Positions 38,122 through 47,073 of a DNA stretch of 64,000 bases are shown here, one piece after another. The position numbers and the translations under genes were made by a program. The notes below the pieces were generated by a model that did no database searches, was not told where the DNA came from, and saw nothing but the letters and a program-made list of their open reading frames with translations. The stretch is taken from the NCBI RefSeq assembly GCF_000953655.1, contig NZ_LN681225.1:1825001-1889000 (forward strand), in the 5' to 3' direction. This stretch comes from Legionella hackeliae (lineage in GTDB: Bacteria; Pseudomonadota; Gammaproteobacteria; Legionellales; Legionellaceae). Each line of letters opens with the position of its first letter. Position 1 is the first letter of the stretch.

Positions 38122-39975
38122 ATGCGTTTAAATAAATCGATACATAGAGACAGCGTAGACGCGCGCTTACAACGCTTTCGATTAAATTTGCTAGTAATTT
38201 TTATTGTTTTATTGTCCTTTACTCTTATTTTTCGCCTTGCTTATTTACAAATCTCCCAATTTAAACGCTATCAAACACTGTCTTTAAAAAATCAGATGAG
38301 TGTTATTCCTATTGCCCCGCCAAGAGGTATTATTCTTGATAGAAACGGAGTAGTGTTAGCTGAAAATATTCCTGTTTACGTTTTGGAAATTATTCCAGAA
38401 CGGGTAAAAAATCTGACAATTACATTAGAAAAACTTAAAAATTTACTCCCCTCCATCACAGAAGATGACATTGATAACTTTAATAAGGCGCGAAAACAGA
38501 ACCGCTCTTTTGTTCCAATTCCTCTAAAGCTTAAATTGACTCAGGAAGACGTCGCTACCTTTGCCAGCAACCAATACCAATTTCCAGGGGTTAGTATTAA
38601 AGCACGACTTATGCGTTTTTATCCCCTTGGAGATATAACCTCACATATTTTAGGCTATGTTGGGCGCATCAACGTGCAGGAATTGCGTCAAGTAGACCCA
38701 ACCAATTATCGCGCCACGAATTTCATCGGAAAATCAGGCATTGAAAAATTTTATGAAGATATTTTGCATGGTGAAGTAGGTTATCAACAAATTGAAATCG
38801 ACGTGAGTGGTCGAACCGTTCGTGTTTTAAATAAGAAAAATCCTGTATCCGGTGAAAAACTATATCTAACTATTGATTCTCGTTTGCAACAAGCCGCTTA
38901 TGAAGCATTAAAAGATAAACGAGGTGCTGTCGTTGCCATTAACACTAAGAATGGTGAAATTTTAGCCATGGCAAGCTCGCCAAGCTTTGATCCCAATATT
39001 TTCGTCAATGGCATTACATCCGGAGAATACCAGCAACTCTCAACAGCACGCGACAGGCCACTTTATAACCGTGCAGTGAGAGGTTTATACCCACCGGCAT
39101 CGACCATTAAGCCATTTATGGGACTGGCTGGTTTAGAAAAAGGTGCAGTGGATGCCCACTTTAGCATTTTTGATCCAGGTTGGTTCCGCTTACCCGGAGT
39201 TAGTCATGCTTATCGCGATTGGAAAAAAACTGGGCACGGAGTAATTAATTTAAAACGCGCAATCACTGTATCTTGTGATACTTATTTCTATCAACTCGGG
39301 CATAAAATGGGGATAGCCGCCATTGAAGACATGCTTGTGAAATTTGGTTTTGGGCAGTTAACTCATGTTGATTTGCATGAAGAAGCCTCAGGCTTAGTCC
39401 CTAACAAGCACTGGAAGATGCAAAATAAAGGAGTTTCCTGGTACCCCGGGGATACCGTTATTACGTCAATAGGCCAAGGTTTTATGCTGGCCTCCCCTTT
39501 GCAACTTGCCAATGCCACCGCCTCTTTAAGTCAAAAAGGAAAACGCTTTCGCCCTCATTTACTACAAAAGTCTGTGCAAAGTGATAACGGCAAGACCCAT
39601 GAGTATAAAGTCCTTGAAGAATATCCTATGCGTCTTAAAGATGAAAATTATTGGACAATTGTTGCCGAGGGAATGCAAGCCGTAATTACTAATAATGAAG
39701 GAACTGGCTATCGTTTTGGACGCAATGCGCCTTATTCTGTCGCGGCAAAAACTGGTACGGCGCAAGTGTTTGGGGGCCACCAATATGAAAAGGCTCGCTA
39801 TGAAGATATTCCTGAGTATTTAAGAGACAATTCATTATTCATTGCTTTTGCACCAGTTGAAAACCCAGAGATTGCTTTAGCTGTTGTGGTTGAAAATGAT
39901 TTTGCTGCCTCAAATGTGGCACGTAAAGTTTTAGATGCTTATTTTGAATTGAAAAAAAATGAAGAGAAATCATGA
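38122..39975 (+). CDS. mrdA: Penicillin-binding protein 2 (transpeptidase)
   Basis: 617 aa class B PBP of the elongasome. One N-terminal anchor (LLVIFIVLLSFTLIFRLAYL), a dimerisation domain starting PPRGIILDRNGVVLAEN, and transpeptidase motifs: SxxK in YPPASTIKPFMGL, SxD in TVSCDTYFYQLG and KTG in AAKTGTAQVFGG. Ends overlapping rodA as ATGA. Confidence 0.97.
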   Translation: MRLNKSIHRDSVDARLQRFRLNLLVIFIVLLSFTLIFRLAYLQISQFKRYQTLSLKNQMSVIPIAPPRGIILDRNGVVLAENIPVYVLEIIPERVKNLTITLEKLKNLLPSITEDDIDNFNKARKQNRSFVPIPLKLKLTQEDVATFASNQYQFPGVSIKARLMRFYPLGDITSHILGYVGRINVQELRQVDPTNYRATNFIGKSGIEKFYEDILHGEVGYQQIEIDVSGRTVRVLNKKNPVSGEKLYLTIDSRLQQAAYEALKDKRGAVVAINTKNGEILAMASSPSFDPNIFVNGITSGEYQQLSTARDRPLYNRAVRGLYPPASTIKPFMGLAGLEKGAVDAHFSIFDPGWFRLPGVSHAYRDWKKTGHGVINLKRAITVSCDTYFYQLGHKMGIAAIEDMLVKFGFGQLTHVDLHEEASGLVPNKHWKMQNKGVSWYPGDTVITSIGQGFMLASPLQLANATASLSQKGKRFRPHLLQKSVQSDNGKTHEYKVLEEYPMRLKDENYWTIVAEGMQAVITNNEGTGYRFGRNAPYSVAAKTGTAQVFGGHQYEKARYEDIPEYLRDNSLFIAFAPVENPEIALAVVVENDFAASNVARKVLDAYFELKKNEEKS

Positions 39976-41087
39976 AAGCACATCATGTTCGTCCAGTCTA
40001 TCGATTTACCACAAAATCTATTCATACTGATTTTCCCATGCTGGGTTTGCTTTTAATATTGATTGCTTTCGGCATGTTAGTACTCTACAGTGCATCAAAT
40101 CAGAATATAAGTATGGTATTTCGCCAGTCCATGCGACTTACGTTTGCAATGGGCATTATGATGGTTTTTGCAGTCATTCCGCCGCACAAGTATAAAGTTT
40201 GGACCCCCTGGATTTATGGCATAGGGTTAAGCTTACTAATTGCAGTAATGCTTATGGGAAAAATCGGTAAGGGCGCGCAACGCTGGCTTGATTTAGGATT
40301 ATTTCGTTTCCAACCCTCAGAAATAATGAAGCTTGCTATCCCTATGATGACTGCCTGGTACTTTGACCGTAAATCACAACCTATTGATTTAAAATCGTTA
40401 GTTATCGCAGGTGTCATTATCTTTTTTCCGGCTTTGCTGATTGCCAAACAGCCGGATTTAGGCACAGCCATTATGGTGGTTGCAGCAGGATTAAGTGTCG
40501 TATTTCTCGCAGGAATCAGCATGAAAATTTTATTGGTTCTTGCAGCAATGATAGGAGGTGCTGCTCCTTTATTATGGCATTTCATGCATGATTATCAAAA
40601 ACAACGAATTTTTACCCTGCTCAATCCTGAACAAGACCCATTAGGCTCGGGCTATCATATTATCCAATCCAAGATTGCTATTGGATCAGGAGGAGCGTTT
40701 GGAAAAGGATGGCTTGAAGGTAGCCAATCGCATTTGAATTTCCTGCCGGAACATGCTACTGATTTTATTTTTGCAGTAAGTGGTGAAGAGTTTGGTTTTG
40801 TAGGAAGTAGCATTTTAATTGTCTTAATCGTTTTAATTTCTTTGCGAGGTCTTTATATCGCAAGAAATGCGCAAACAAGCTTTACTCGTTTACTAGCTGC
40901 CAGCTTATCAATGACCTTCTTCCTTTCCGCCTTTGTAAACATTGGAATGGTGATGGGGATTTTACCTGTTGTTGGCATTCCTCTGCCTCTGGTCAGCTAT
41001 GGTGGTACAGCAATGGTTACATTTTTGACCAGTTTTGGTATTCTGATGTCAATAAGTTCCCATCGAATTTTGTTTAATAGCATGTAG
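39972..41087 (+). CDS. rodA: Rod shape-determining glycosyltransferase RodA
   Basis: 371 aa SEDS protein with about 10 membrane helices; polymerises glycan strands with MrdA. GKGAQRWLDLGLFRFQPSE, AKQPDLGTAIM, the catalytic-loop Asp region LPEHATDFIFAVSGEE and GIPLPLVSYGGTAM are diagnostic. It overlaps mrdA by 4 bases. Confidence 0.97.
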   Translation: MKAHHVRPVYRFTTKSIHTDFPMLGLLLILIAFGMLVLYSASNQNISMVFRQSMRLTFAMGIMMVFAVIPPHKYKVWTPWIYGIGLSLLIAVMLMGKIGKGAQRWLDLGLFRFQPSEIMKLAIPMMTAWYFDRKSQPIDLKSLVIAGVIIFFPALLIAKQPDLGTAIMVVAAGLSVVFLAGISMKILLVLAAMIGGAAPLLWHFMHDYQKQRIFTLLNPEQDPLGSGYHIIQSKIAIGSGGAFGKGWLEGSQSHLNFLPEHATDFIFAVSGEEFGFVGSSILIVLIVLISLRGLYIARNAQTSFTRLLAASLSMTFFLSAFVNIGMVMGILPVVGIPLPLVSYGGTAMVTFLTSFGILMSISSHRILFNSM

Positions 41088-41154
41088 ATTCGAATAATTT
41101 TTCCTTAATAAAAATTAATTATAATTTTTTAAAATTTTTATTTGGGATTTATTT

Positions 41155-41448
41155 ATGACAATAAAAGCAACGTTCTTCGGCCCGAAAAGCTCTGGCAAAA
41201 CTAAGTTGATACGGTTTTTAAGTTTTAGCGAGCCCTTAAATCATAAATATCTTCCCACTATCGGTTATGACTTTTACACCCTGACAAACCAAACAGGCCA
41301 TAATATTCAGATATGGGAAGGAAGTTTGGCAAGACGAATTAATTTTATTCAGCGAGAAGCAGGTAAAGATATTATTGATTTGGAAGAACTGAACGATATT
41401 ATTGCCCAAAAGAGCAATCAATCAGTTCATAATTCTCAACCAGCTTGA
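41155..41448 (+). CDS. Truncated Ras/Rab-like small GTPase fragment
   Basis: 97 aa. It starts like a Rab GTPase: P-loop FFGPKSSGKTKLIRFL (G1), then KYLPTIGYDFYTL, which copies the eukaryotic switch I block (KYxPTIGxDF), then IQIWEGSLARR where Rabs have IQIWDTAGQER (G3). After that similarity ends; G4 (NKxD) and G5 are absent, and the tail is an unrelated helix. The DxxG Asp is replaced by Glu, so hydrolysis is doubtful. It is a remnant of a eukaryote-like GTPase or a deletion product. ATG 41155 has a weak ribosome site in a very AT-rich leader. Confidence 0.55.
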   Translation: MTIKATFFGPKSSGKTKLIRFLSFSEPLNHKYLPTIGYDFYTLTNQTGHNIQIWEGSLARRINFIQREAGKDIIDLEELNDIIAQKSNQSVHNSQPA

Positions 41449-41977
41449 TATCTTTAGCAGCCAACCTGCCCCGGCTTGTCCGAGGCATCCAAACATTATC
41501 GAATCGAGTGTAATTTTCTCATTTCATTTCAACGTGTTTGTCTGTAGTTTCCTTTAATTATTCTTATTCTGCTGCTAGCCGCTCAGTTATTGGGGCAGAA
41601 CTTTTGCTATGAATTGCCCAAAACCTAAATCAAGCAATACATTCTGCCTTTCTATAAACCATCAACTGCTGATAGTGTATGTAAAAGACCATGCGATGCA
41701 CGTACTAGAAATTCATAACCATTTTGTGTTGAGAGCTTTGTTAATGGTAGAGGAAGAGGAATTTGAATATTTTTCAAATTTACAACTGTCATTGCTCTAG
41801 AATAATGATGGTAATTTGCGTAATTGATTACGTCATTGACGTGAGGAAGATAGAGTCATGTATTTCTCTTTGAGAGTTTTCTGAGAAGTTATTTTGCAAT
41901 TAATTTGCCCACACTGCCCATTTAAAGAACCAATATTGAATTACCTTACCAACTCTATTAGATAAATTTCATTTACT
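41449..41977. other. Intergenic region downstream of the GTPase fragment
   Basis: Holds one ACAAG-loop hairpin (41470-41490). A 63-codon frame at 41609-41800 has no convincing start site or recognisable motif and may be chance or a relic. Nothing else seen. Confidence 0.5.
41470..41490 (-). repeat. ACAAG-loop hairpin repeat, copy 3
   Basis: On the minus strand TGCCTCGG, ACAAG, CCGGGGCA; one pair has become T-G, a wobble that pairs only in minus-strand RNA. It is on the 3' side of rnhB. Confidence 0.75.
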
Positions 41978-42562
41978 TTAAATGATTTCTTTAACTTCTA
42001 TCATGGCTAGAAGCTCTGTCACCGGGGAAAAATTTTTACGATGAATTGCACAAGGCCCCAATTGAAGCAATGCATTTCTATGCATTTCTGTAGCATATCC
42101 TTTGTGGGAAGCAAAGCCATAGCCTGGATAGAGTATATCCATGTCTTCCATTTCCTGATCACGTAATACTTTGGCTAAAATAGACGCGGCACCAATTGCT
42201 GGAATTAAGCCATCTCCATCTACAATAGCTTTACAGGGAATCGGTACTTGCGGGACAAATAAACCATCAACCCAAATTTCTTGAGGCTGTATAGGTAGCG
42301 CCTCAATAGCGCGCTTCATTGCTAACAAGGTGGCATGATGGATATTCAATTTTTCAATTTCATCAACTTCCGCTCTGCCATACGCAAAACAAAACGCTTC
42401 TTCTTTAATTTTGGCAGCCAGTTTTTGTCGTTTCAAAGGAGTAAGCTTTTTAGAATCAGTAACGCCTTCAATTGGATGGCGCAAAATAACTGCGGCAGTA
42501 ACCACAGGCCCCGCTAAAGGACCACGCCCTACTTCATCGACGCCAGCTATATACATCTCCAC
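41978..42562 (-). CDS. rnhB: Ribonuclease HII
   Basis: 194 aa. Catalytic Asp-Glu in [28 protein letters not shown], and the later Asp in [19 protein letters not shown]; the [10 protein letters not shown] block is also typical. GTG 42562 is preferred over ATG 42556 because AGGAG lies 8 bases before the GTG. In many gammaproteobacteria rnhB follows lpxB; here it is divergent from gnnA-lpxB. Confidence 0.96.
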   Translation of the reverse strand: MEMYIAGVDEVGRGPLAGPVVTAAVILRHPIEGVTDSKKLTPLKRQKLAAKIKEEAFCFAYGRAEVDEIEKLNIHHATLLAMKRAIEALPIQPQEIWVDGLFVPQVPIPCKAIVDGDGLIPAIGAASILAKVLRDQEMEDMDILYPGYGFASHKGYATEMHRNALLQLGPCAIHRKNFSPVTELLAMIEVKEII

Positions 42563-42797
42563 AACGTAAGCTCCTACCTTCGTAAAAGAGCGATAATACC
42601 TATTTCAATGTGATTTCGCATCTAAAAAAATAGATGGCAGGAATAATGACACCCATAGAATAATTATTGACCTAACTTGGATGCTTTTCATTCTGATCAC
42701 GATCTTTGCGTGTCACGCAACTCTGTACTATTGAATTAATTGATTTATTACGTTGGAAATGCGATCATTCGCACAAATTATTATCAATGTTGTGCTT

Positions 42798-43760
42798 ATG
42801 AATAAGGTTAGATGTGCAGTTATTGGGGTAGGTTATTTAGGTCGCTTTCATGCGCAAAAATATCAAATGTTACCCAATGTGGATTTAGTTGCCATTTGTG
42901 ATGTTAATAAAGAAGCCTGTGAGAAAGTTTCGCATGAATTAAATGTTCCCGCGTTTCTCGACTATCGCGATCTCTTTGGTAAGGTGGATGCAGTAAGTAT
43001 TGCAGCGACTACCAATAAGCATTATGACATTGCTAAAGAGCTTCTGACTCAAGGTATTCATGTTTTAATTGAAAAGCCCATCACGGAAACTGTTGCGCAG
43101 GCTAATGAATTAATCGCTTTAGCAAAAAAGCATCAGGCTAAGTTACAAGTTGGACACCTGGAGCGCTTCAATGCAGCACGTCTAGCATTGGATGATCATC
43201 TCGAACATCCCTTGTTTATTGAATCTCAACGGCTTGCCCCTTTTAATCCTCGTGGGACTGATGTCAATGTAATCCTCGATTTGATGATTCACGACATCGA
43301 TTTGATTCAGGCCATTGTGAAAAGCCCTATTATCCATATTGATGCCCAAGGCGCCCCTATATTATCAAAATCAATTGATATCGCTAATGCCAGACTTACA
43401 TTTGAAAATCACTGTGTTGCTAATGTCACAGCAAGTCGGATTAGTTTTAAGACGGAACGATCCATGAGAATTTTTCAACCCAATTCTTATATTTCAATTG
43501 ATTACCACAATAAACAATTTGCTGTGTTTCAAAAAGGTGACGGTGAAATGTTCCCTGGGATTCCAGAAATTACAAGGCATCAGTCTGTATTTGAGAAAGG
43601 AGATGCATTGATGGAGGAAATCAAAGCATTTCTATTATGCATTGAAAACGATACAACGCCACTAGTTACAGGCGAAGAAGGGCGCGATGCCCTGGAAGTT
43701 GCTGCAAAAATTACAGCACTAATTGACAAAAATTTAAGTCTTAGAAATGCCTTCATCTAA
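42798..43760 (+). CDS. gnnA: UDP-GlcNAc 3-oxidoreductase, GnnA-like (Gfo/Idh/MocA family)
   Basis: About 320 aa. NAD fold at the N-terminus (CAVIGVGYLGRFHAQKY), the EKPITETVAQA motif with the conserved Lys, and IHDIDLIQAIV with the catalytic His. It overlaps lpxB by 14 bases. In Acidithiobacillus gnnA and gnnB lie between lpxA and lpxB and make UDP-GlcNAc3N; Legionella lipid A has the corresponding 2,3-diamino-glucose, which makes GnnA the best call. The partner aminotransferase gnnB is not next to it. The start is uncertain; a TTG at 42753 and an ATG at 42759 are also in frame. Confidence 0.75.
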   Translation: MNKVRCAVIGVGYLGRFHAQKYQMLPNVDLVAICDVNKEACEKVSHELNVPAFLDYRDLFGKVDAVSIAATTNKHYDIAKELLTQGIHVLIEKPITETVAQANELIALAKKHQAKLQVGHLERFNAARLALDDHLEHPLFIESQRLAPFNPRGTDVNVILDLMIHDIDLIQAIVKSPIIHIDAQGAPILSKSIDIANARLTFENHCVANVTASRISFKTERSMRIFQPNSYISIDYHNKQFAVFQKGDGEMFPGIPEITRHQSVFEKGDALMEEIKAFLLCIENDTTPLVTGEEGRDALEVAAKITALIDKNLSLRNAFI

Positions 43761-44898
43761 ACGGATTGTTATCATTGCCGGTGAAGAATCTGGTGATATG
43801 CATGCTGCGAATCTGGTCCATCAGCTTAAAGCATGGCAACCAGATCTACAAATTAGTGGTATCGGTGGTCGCCATATGCAGGAAGCAGGTGTTCGTTTAA
43901 TCAGTGACCTGGCTCGATTTGGCGTAACGGGTTTATCTGAAGTTATTCGTCATTTAAAAGTTATCAAAAAGGCATTTAATGCCATCAAACTGCATCTTAA
44001 AACCACCAAGCCTGATTTGTTAATTTTAGTGGACTATCCGGGCTTTAATTTGCGTTTGGCGAAATTTGCCAAACAAGAATTAGGTATACGAATTTTGTAC
44101 TATATTAGTCCCCAGATCTGGGCCTGGAAAGCAAATCGCATTGAAACTATTCGCGCAAACATTGACAGAATGGCAGTCATTCTACCTTTTGAAAAAGAAA
44201 TTTATCAAAAAGCAGATGTTCCTGTTTCTTTTGTAGGTCATCCTTTAGTTGACAAAATTCAATGTTGTGACAATCAGGAAAACGCCCGTATTCATTTAAA
44301 TTTACCCACAAATAAGCGCATTATTGCTATGCTGCCGGGTAGTCGAAGAAATGAAATAGAAAAACATATGCCAATATTAGTACAAACTGCAGAAATGCTT
44401 AGCCAACAAAATACTGATCTGCATTTTGTCATTCCTATTGCTCAAAGTTTAAAGCCAGAACTTATACAATCTTATTTCGCGAAAAGCCAAGTAACTATTT
44501 CTTTTATCAAGGGTAGAGCGACGGAGGTAGCCGCCTGTAGTGATTGCGTTGTTGTGGCATCTGGTACAGCGTCTTTAGAGTGTGCATTGCTTGAAAAACC
44601 TATGTGCATTATTTATAAAAGCTCTTTAATCAGCTACATTGCAGCAATGCAGGTTATAAAAGTTAAATACCTAGGTCTTTGCAATTTGTTAAAAAACGAA
44701 ATGGTGGTCCCCGAACTATTACAATACGATTGTAATGCCAAGGAATTAAGTCGAATAGTTACTGAATTACTTACTGACAATGATGTCATTCAGCGGATGT
44801 CTAGACGTCTTAAACAGCTGAAACTTTCTCTTTCTCATCAAGAGGCTGATTGCAGCTTAACTGATTTAGTTAAACAAGAATTAGCTATTGTGTCTTAG
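43747..44898 (+). CDS. lpxB: Lipid-A-disaccharide synthase LpxB
   Basis: 383 aa GT19 enzyme; joins UDP-2,3-diacyl sugar and lipid X to the disaccharide. IIAGEESGDMHAANLV at the N-terminus, LLILVDYPGFNLRLAK, YYISPQIWAWKANRI, LPFEKEIY, FVGHPLVD and MLPGSRRNEI are all family blocks. It overlaps the gnnA stop. Confidence 0.97.
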   Translation: MPSSKRIVIIAGEESGDMHAANLVHQLKAWQPDLQISGIGGRHMQEAGVRLISDLARFGVTGLSEVIRHLKVIKKAFNAIKLHLKTTKPDLLILVDYPGFNLRLAKFAKQELGIRILYYISPQIWAWKANRIETIRANIDRMAVILPFEKEIYQKADVPVSFVGHPLVDKIQCCDNQENARIHLNLPTNKRIIAMLPGSRRNEIEKHMPILVQTAEMLSQQNTDLHFVIPIAQSLKPELIQSYFAKSQVTISFIKGRATEVAACSDCVVVASGTASLECALLEKPMCIIYKSSLISYIAAMQVIKVKYLGLCNLLKNEMVVPELLQYDCNAKELSRIVTELLTDNDVIQRMSRRLKQLKLSLSHQEADCSLTDLVKQELAIVS

Positions 44899-44988
44899 CG
44901 TAAACTCATCGTAATCTTATTTGATAAATGCGCCCTTTTTTTTGTAACTTCTAGATTATCAATTAACCTTCATGTACAATAAATTTAG

Positions 44989-45008
44989 CTTTCATATGAT
45001 AATGAAAG
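44989..45008. promoter_or_regulatory. Short palindrome upstream of fis
   Basis: CTTTCAT and ATGAAAG face each other across 6 bases, 37 bases before the fis start. It could be an operator or a leader hairpin. Weak support. Confidence 0.3.
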
Positions 45009-45045
45009 TATTTGGATAGAATGATTTAACCAGAATAAGGAAGTT

Positions 45046-45345
45046 ATGATGAATGTCATTGAAACACAAGCCTCTTCTCAAAGCGTGAAACAAGATCAAG
45101 GTCTCCAAGATCTAGTTTATAGCTTAGTAACCCGTTTTCTTGCTGAGAATAAAAATAAACCTATTGATGATCTCTATGACATGATTCTTTCAGAAGTTGA
45201 GCCACCTCTTTTACAAGCTGTTATGGAAAAACGACGTGGAAACCAACTGCAAGCAGCAAGAATGCTTGGAATCAGCCGCGGCACTATCAGGAAAAAATTA
45301 CAACGTTACTTTGGTACAAAGTATTTCCGTTTAACGGACGAGTAA
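45046..45345 (+). CDS. fis: Fis-family DNA-binding protein
   Basis: 99 aa. The C-terminal helix-turn-helix is strongly Fis-like: GNQLQAARMLGISRGTIRKKL. The central LLQAVMEKRRGNQ is the dimer helix end. A nucleoid protein and global regulator; Legionella carries several Fis paralogues that control virulence genes, so which one this is cannot be said. Two ATGs (45046, 45049) follow AAGG. Confidence 0.93.
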   Translation: MMNVIETQASSQSVKQDQGLQDLVYSLVTRFLAENKNKPIDDLYDMILSEVEPPLLQAVMEKRRGNQLQAARMLGISRGTIRKKLQRYFGTKYFRLTDE

Positions 45346-45545
45346 TTATAAAATCTATATTTGATTCATTTCTGTTAAAAAAAGAAACTATGCAAATCTT
45401 ATTTGCTTGGTAACGCGGTTAGCGTTTCAAAGCAAAGGATATTATTAGTGAAAGCGGCTTACATTATTGGGGTAAAATTAACTTCGGGATTGTTCCGCTT
45501 TCACATGATTTTTCACACACATCTCAGCCTACTTATAACTCCACC

Positions 45546-46616
45546 CTATTTTCTTACCAGGTAATAAGTATTCAGAATGTCATGCTCTAAATAATGTTTT
45601 TTTACATTTAGAAAACCTGCTTCCATCAACATTTGTTCGGCTAACTCTTCACCCCAAGCGGCTCCTAACCCAGCCCCATCTTGGGAGAGGGAAACAGTCA
45701 TGCAATGCATGCACGATATCGTATAAATAAAAGGCGCTGTTGGACTACCTATATTTTTTTCTACCAAACTGGATGTTCTAATATCCTGCATAAGAAAAAC
45801 GCCATCAGCCTTCAACGCATTATAGACACCCTTTAAAACTTTGGCAGGCTGAGCTTGATCATGAATTACATCAAATCCTGTAATCAAGTCATATCGTTCT
45901 CGCTCATGCCAATCCGATAAATCTTTCTGTTCAAAATGAATATTGGTTAATGCATTTTCTTTAGCAGTTTTTTGTGCATGTCTTATTGTTTCATCACATA
46001 AATCATAGCCAGTGAATTGACTCTTGGGGTAAGTTTTTGCCATAAGCGTTAACGCTTCAGCATAGCCACAACCAATATCTAACACTTGAATGCCTTGTTG
46101 CAATTTTTGTTGTATTCCAACGACTAAAGGAAGAGTTTTTTCTAGAAGATTCGATAAAATTGTTTGCTTACTCTCTTCTGCCATAACTTCGTGAAAGCGA
46201 GGGTATGCTTCATAAGGTACTCCTCCCCCCTGAGAAAATGCTTGCACCAGGGAATCTTCAACATAAGCCAATATGGGGATAAATTGAGCCATGACAGCAA
46301 AATTATTTGGAGAGGCTTCTCTTGTTAAAAAAGCAGCATGCTCTGCGGGTAAACTATAACTTTTATTCTCGGCACTATAACTAACAATGCCCCCAGCAAC
46401 TAAGGCATTTAACCACTCGCGAACATAACGTTCCTGTAGATTTGCCTTTTTTGCAATTTCTGCACTCGTTGAAAAAGACATTTTGCTCATAGTATCGAAT
46501 AACCTGGTTCTATGACCAATCGATAACATTAATGCTAAAGCTGCGTGACTCATCATTACTAGCAAATGCTCAGCAAATTTTTCTGCTTTATTTTGATCAA
46601 AATTAGACACTGTCAT
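45546..46616 (-). CDS. SAM-dependent methyltransferase with N-terminal winged helix
   Basis: About 356 aa. N-terminal winged-helix dimerisation region (TSAEIAKKANLQERYVREWL, VAGGIVSYS), then a Rossmann methyltransferase core with VLDIGCGYAEALTLMA and a following FTGYDLCDETI. The layout matches the Rv2258c-like or plant O-methyltransferase-like group. Substrate unknown. ATG 46616 follows AAAGGAG by 6 bases and is preferred over a TTG at 46622. Confidence 0.82.
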   Translation of the reverse strand: MTVSNFDQNKAEKFAEHLLVMMSHAALALMLSIGHRTRLFDTMSKMSFSTSAEIAKKANLQERYVREWLNALVAGGIVSYSAENKSYSLPAEHAAFLTREASPNNFAVMAQFIPILAYVEDSLVQAFSQGGGVPYEAYPRFHEVMAEESKQTILSNLLEKTLPLVVGIQQKLQQGIQVLDIGCGYAEALTLMAKTYPKSQFTGYDLCDETIRHAQKTAKENALTNIHFEQKDLSDWHERERYDLITGFDVIHDQAQPAKVLKGVYNALKADGVFLMQDIRTSSLVEKNIGSPTAPFIYTISCMHCMTVSLSQDGAGLGAAWGEELAEQMLMEAGFLNVKKHYLEHDILNTYYLVRK

Positions 46617-46753
46617 AACCAACTCCTTTGGCTCAATTCACATTTATACTCAAACTGCCTTGTCAAAATTATAAACTGCTGACTTAACCTTATGAATAAA
46701 ATTTACATTTTGCAACTGGCTTTCATTATTTATGGATGAATACGAGGAGTTGT

Positions 46754-46783
46754 AGATTGCTGTACTTCGTTCACAATGACGAG
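46754..46783 (+). repeat. GATTGC...CAATGACGAG repeat, short copy
   Basis: GATTGCTGTACTTCGTTCAC then AATGACGAG is a single-arm copy of the family with palindromic copies at 5428 and 28504. Confidence 0.5.
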
Positions 46784-46985
46784 TTTAAATTTACTTCCGT
46801 AATAAAGGCTAGATGCGCCTAATGAACCATTGTTCAGTAACCCGTAACAACTCTGGTAGGTAAACCATAGGGTTAAAACTCTCACTCCTACATGCCTGGG
46901 CTTGGATGTTCAATCCTTATTAAATAAAAATAAGAAATATTATTGGGAAATTTGTATGAAAAATTACGTGGTCTCAGCATATTCT

Positions 46986-47014
46986 AGATGCCTCGGACAA
47001 GCCGAGGCACGTAG
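46986..47014 (+). repeat. ACAAG-loop hairpin repeat, copy 4
   Basis: Perfect TGCCTCGG, ACAAG, CCGAGGCA stem-loop, followed by CGTAG. Same sequence as the copies at 54853 (minus) and 54991. Confidence 0.8.
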
Positions 47015-47025
47015 ATAGTGATAAT

Positions 47026-47059
47026 GTGGATTGCTTCACTGCATTTCACAATGACGAGT
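47026..47059 (+). repeat. GGATTGCTTCACT...CAATGACGAG repeat
   Basis: Reads TGGATTGCTTCACTGCAT then TTCACAATGACGAG, nearly the same as the right arm of the copy at 28540. It lies 15 bases from the htpG stop. Confidence 0.6.
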
Positions 47060-47073
47060 AACGAGTCGTGTAA

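Larger units (their letters stand above)
46617..47073. other. Intergenic region with repeats
   Basis: No gene. It contains a CTTCGTTCACAATGACGAG repeat (46754-46783), a copy of the ACAAG hairpin (46986-47014) and another GGATTGCTTCACT repeat (47026-47059) immediately before the htpG stop. Confidence 0.6.

Noticed and set aside
41609-41800. 63-codon frame between the GTPase stub and rnhB
   Set aside because: No convincing ribosome site, no recognisable motif, unusual composition, and it lies in a repeat-bearing gap. Listed only as intergenic content.
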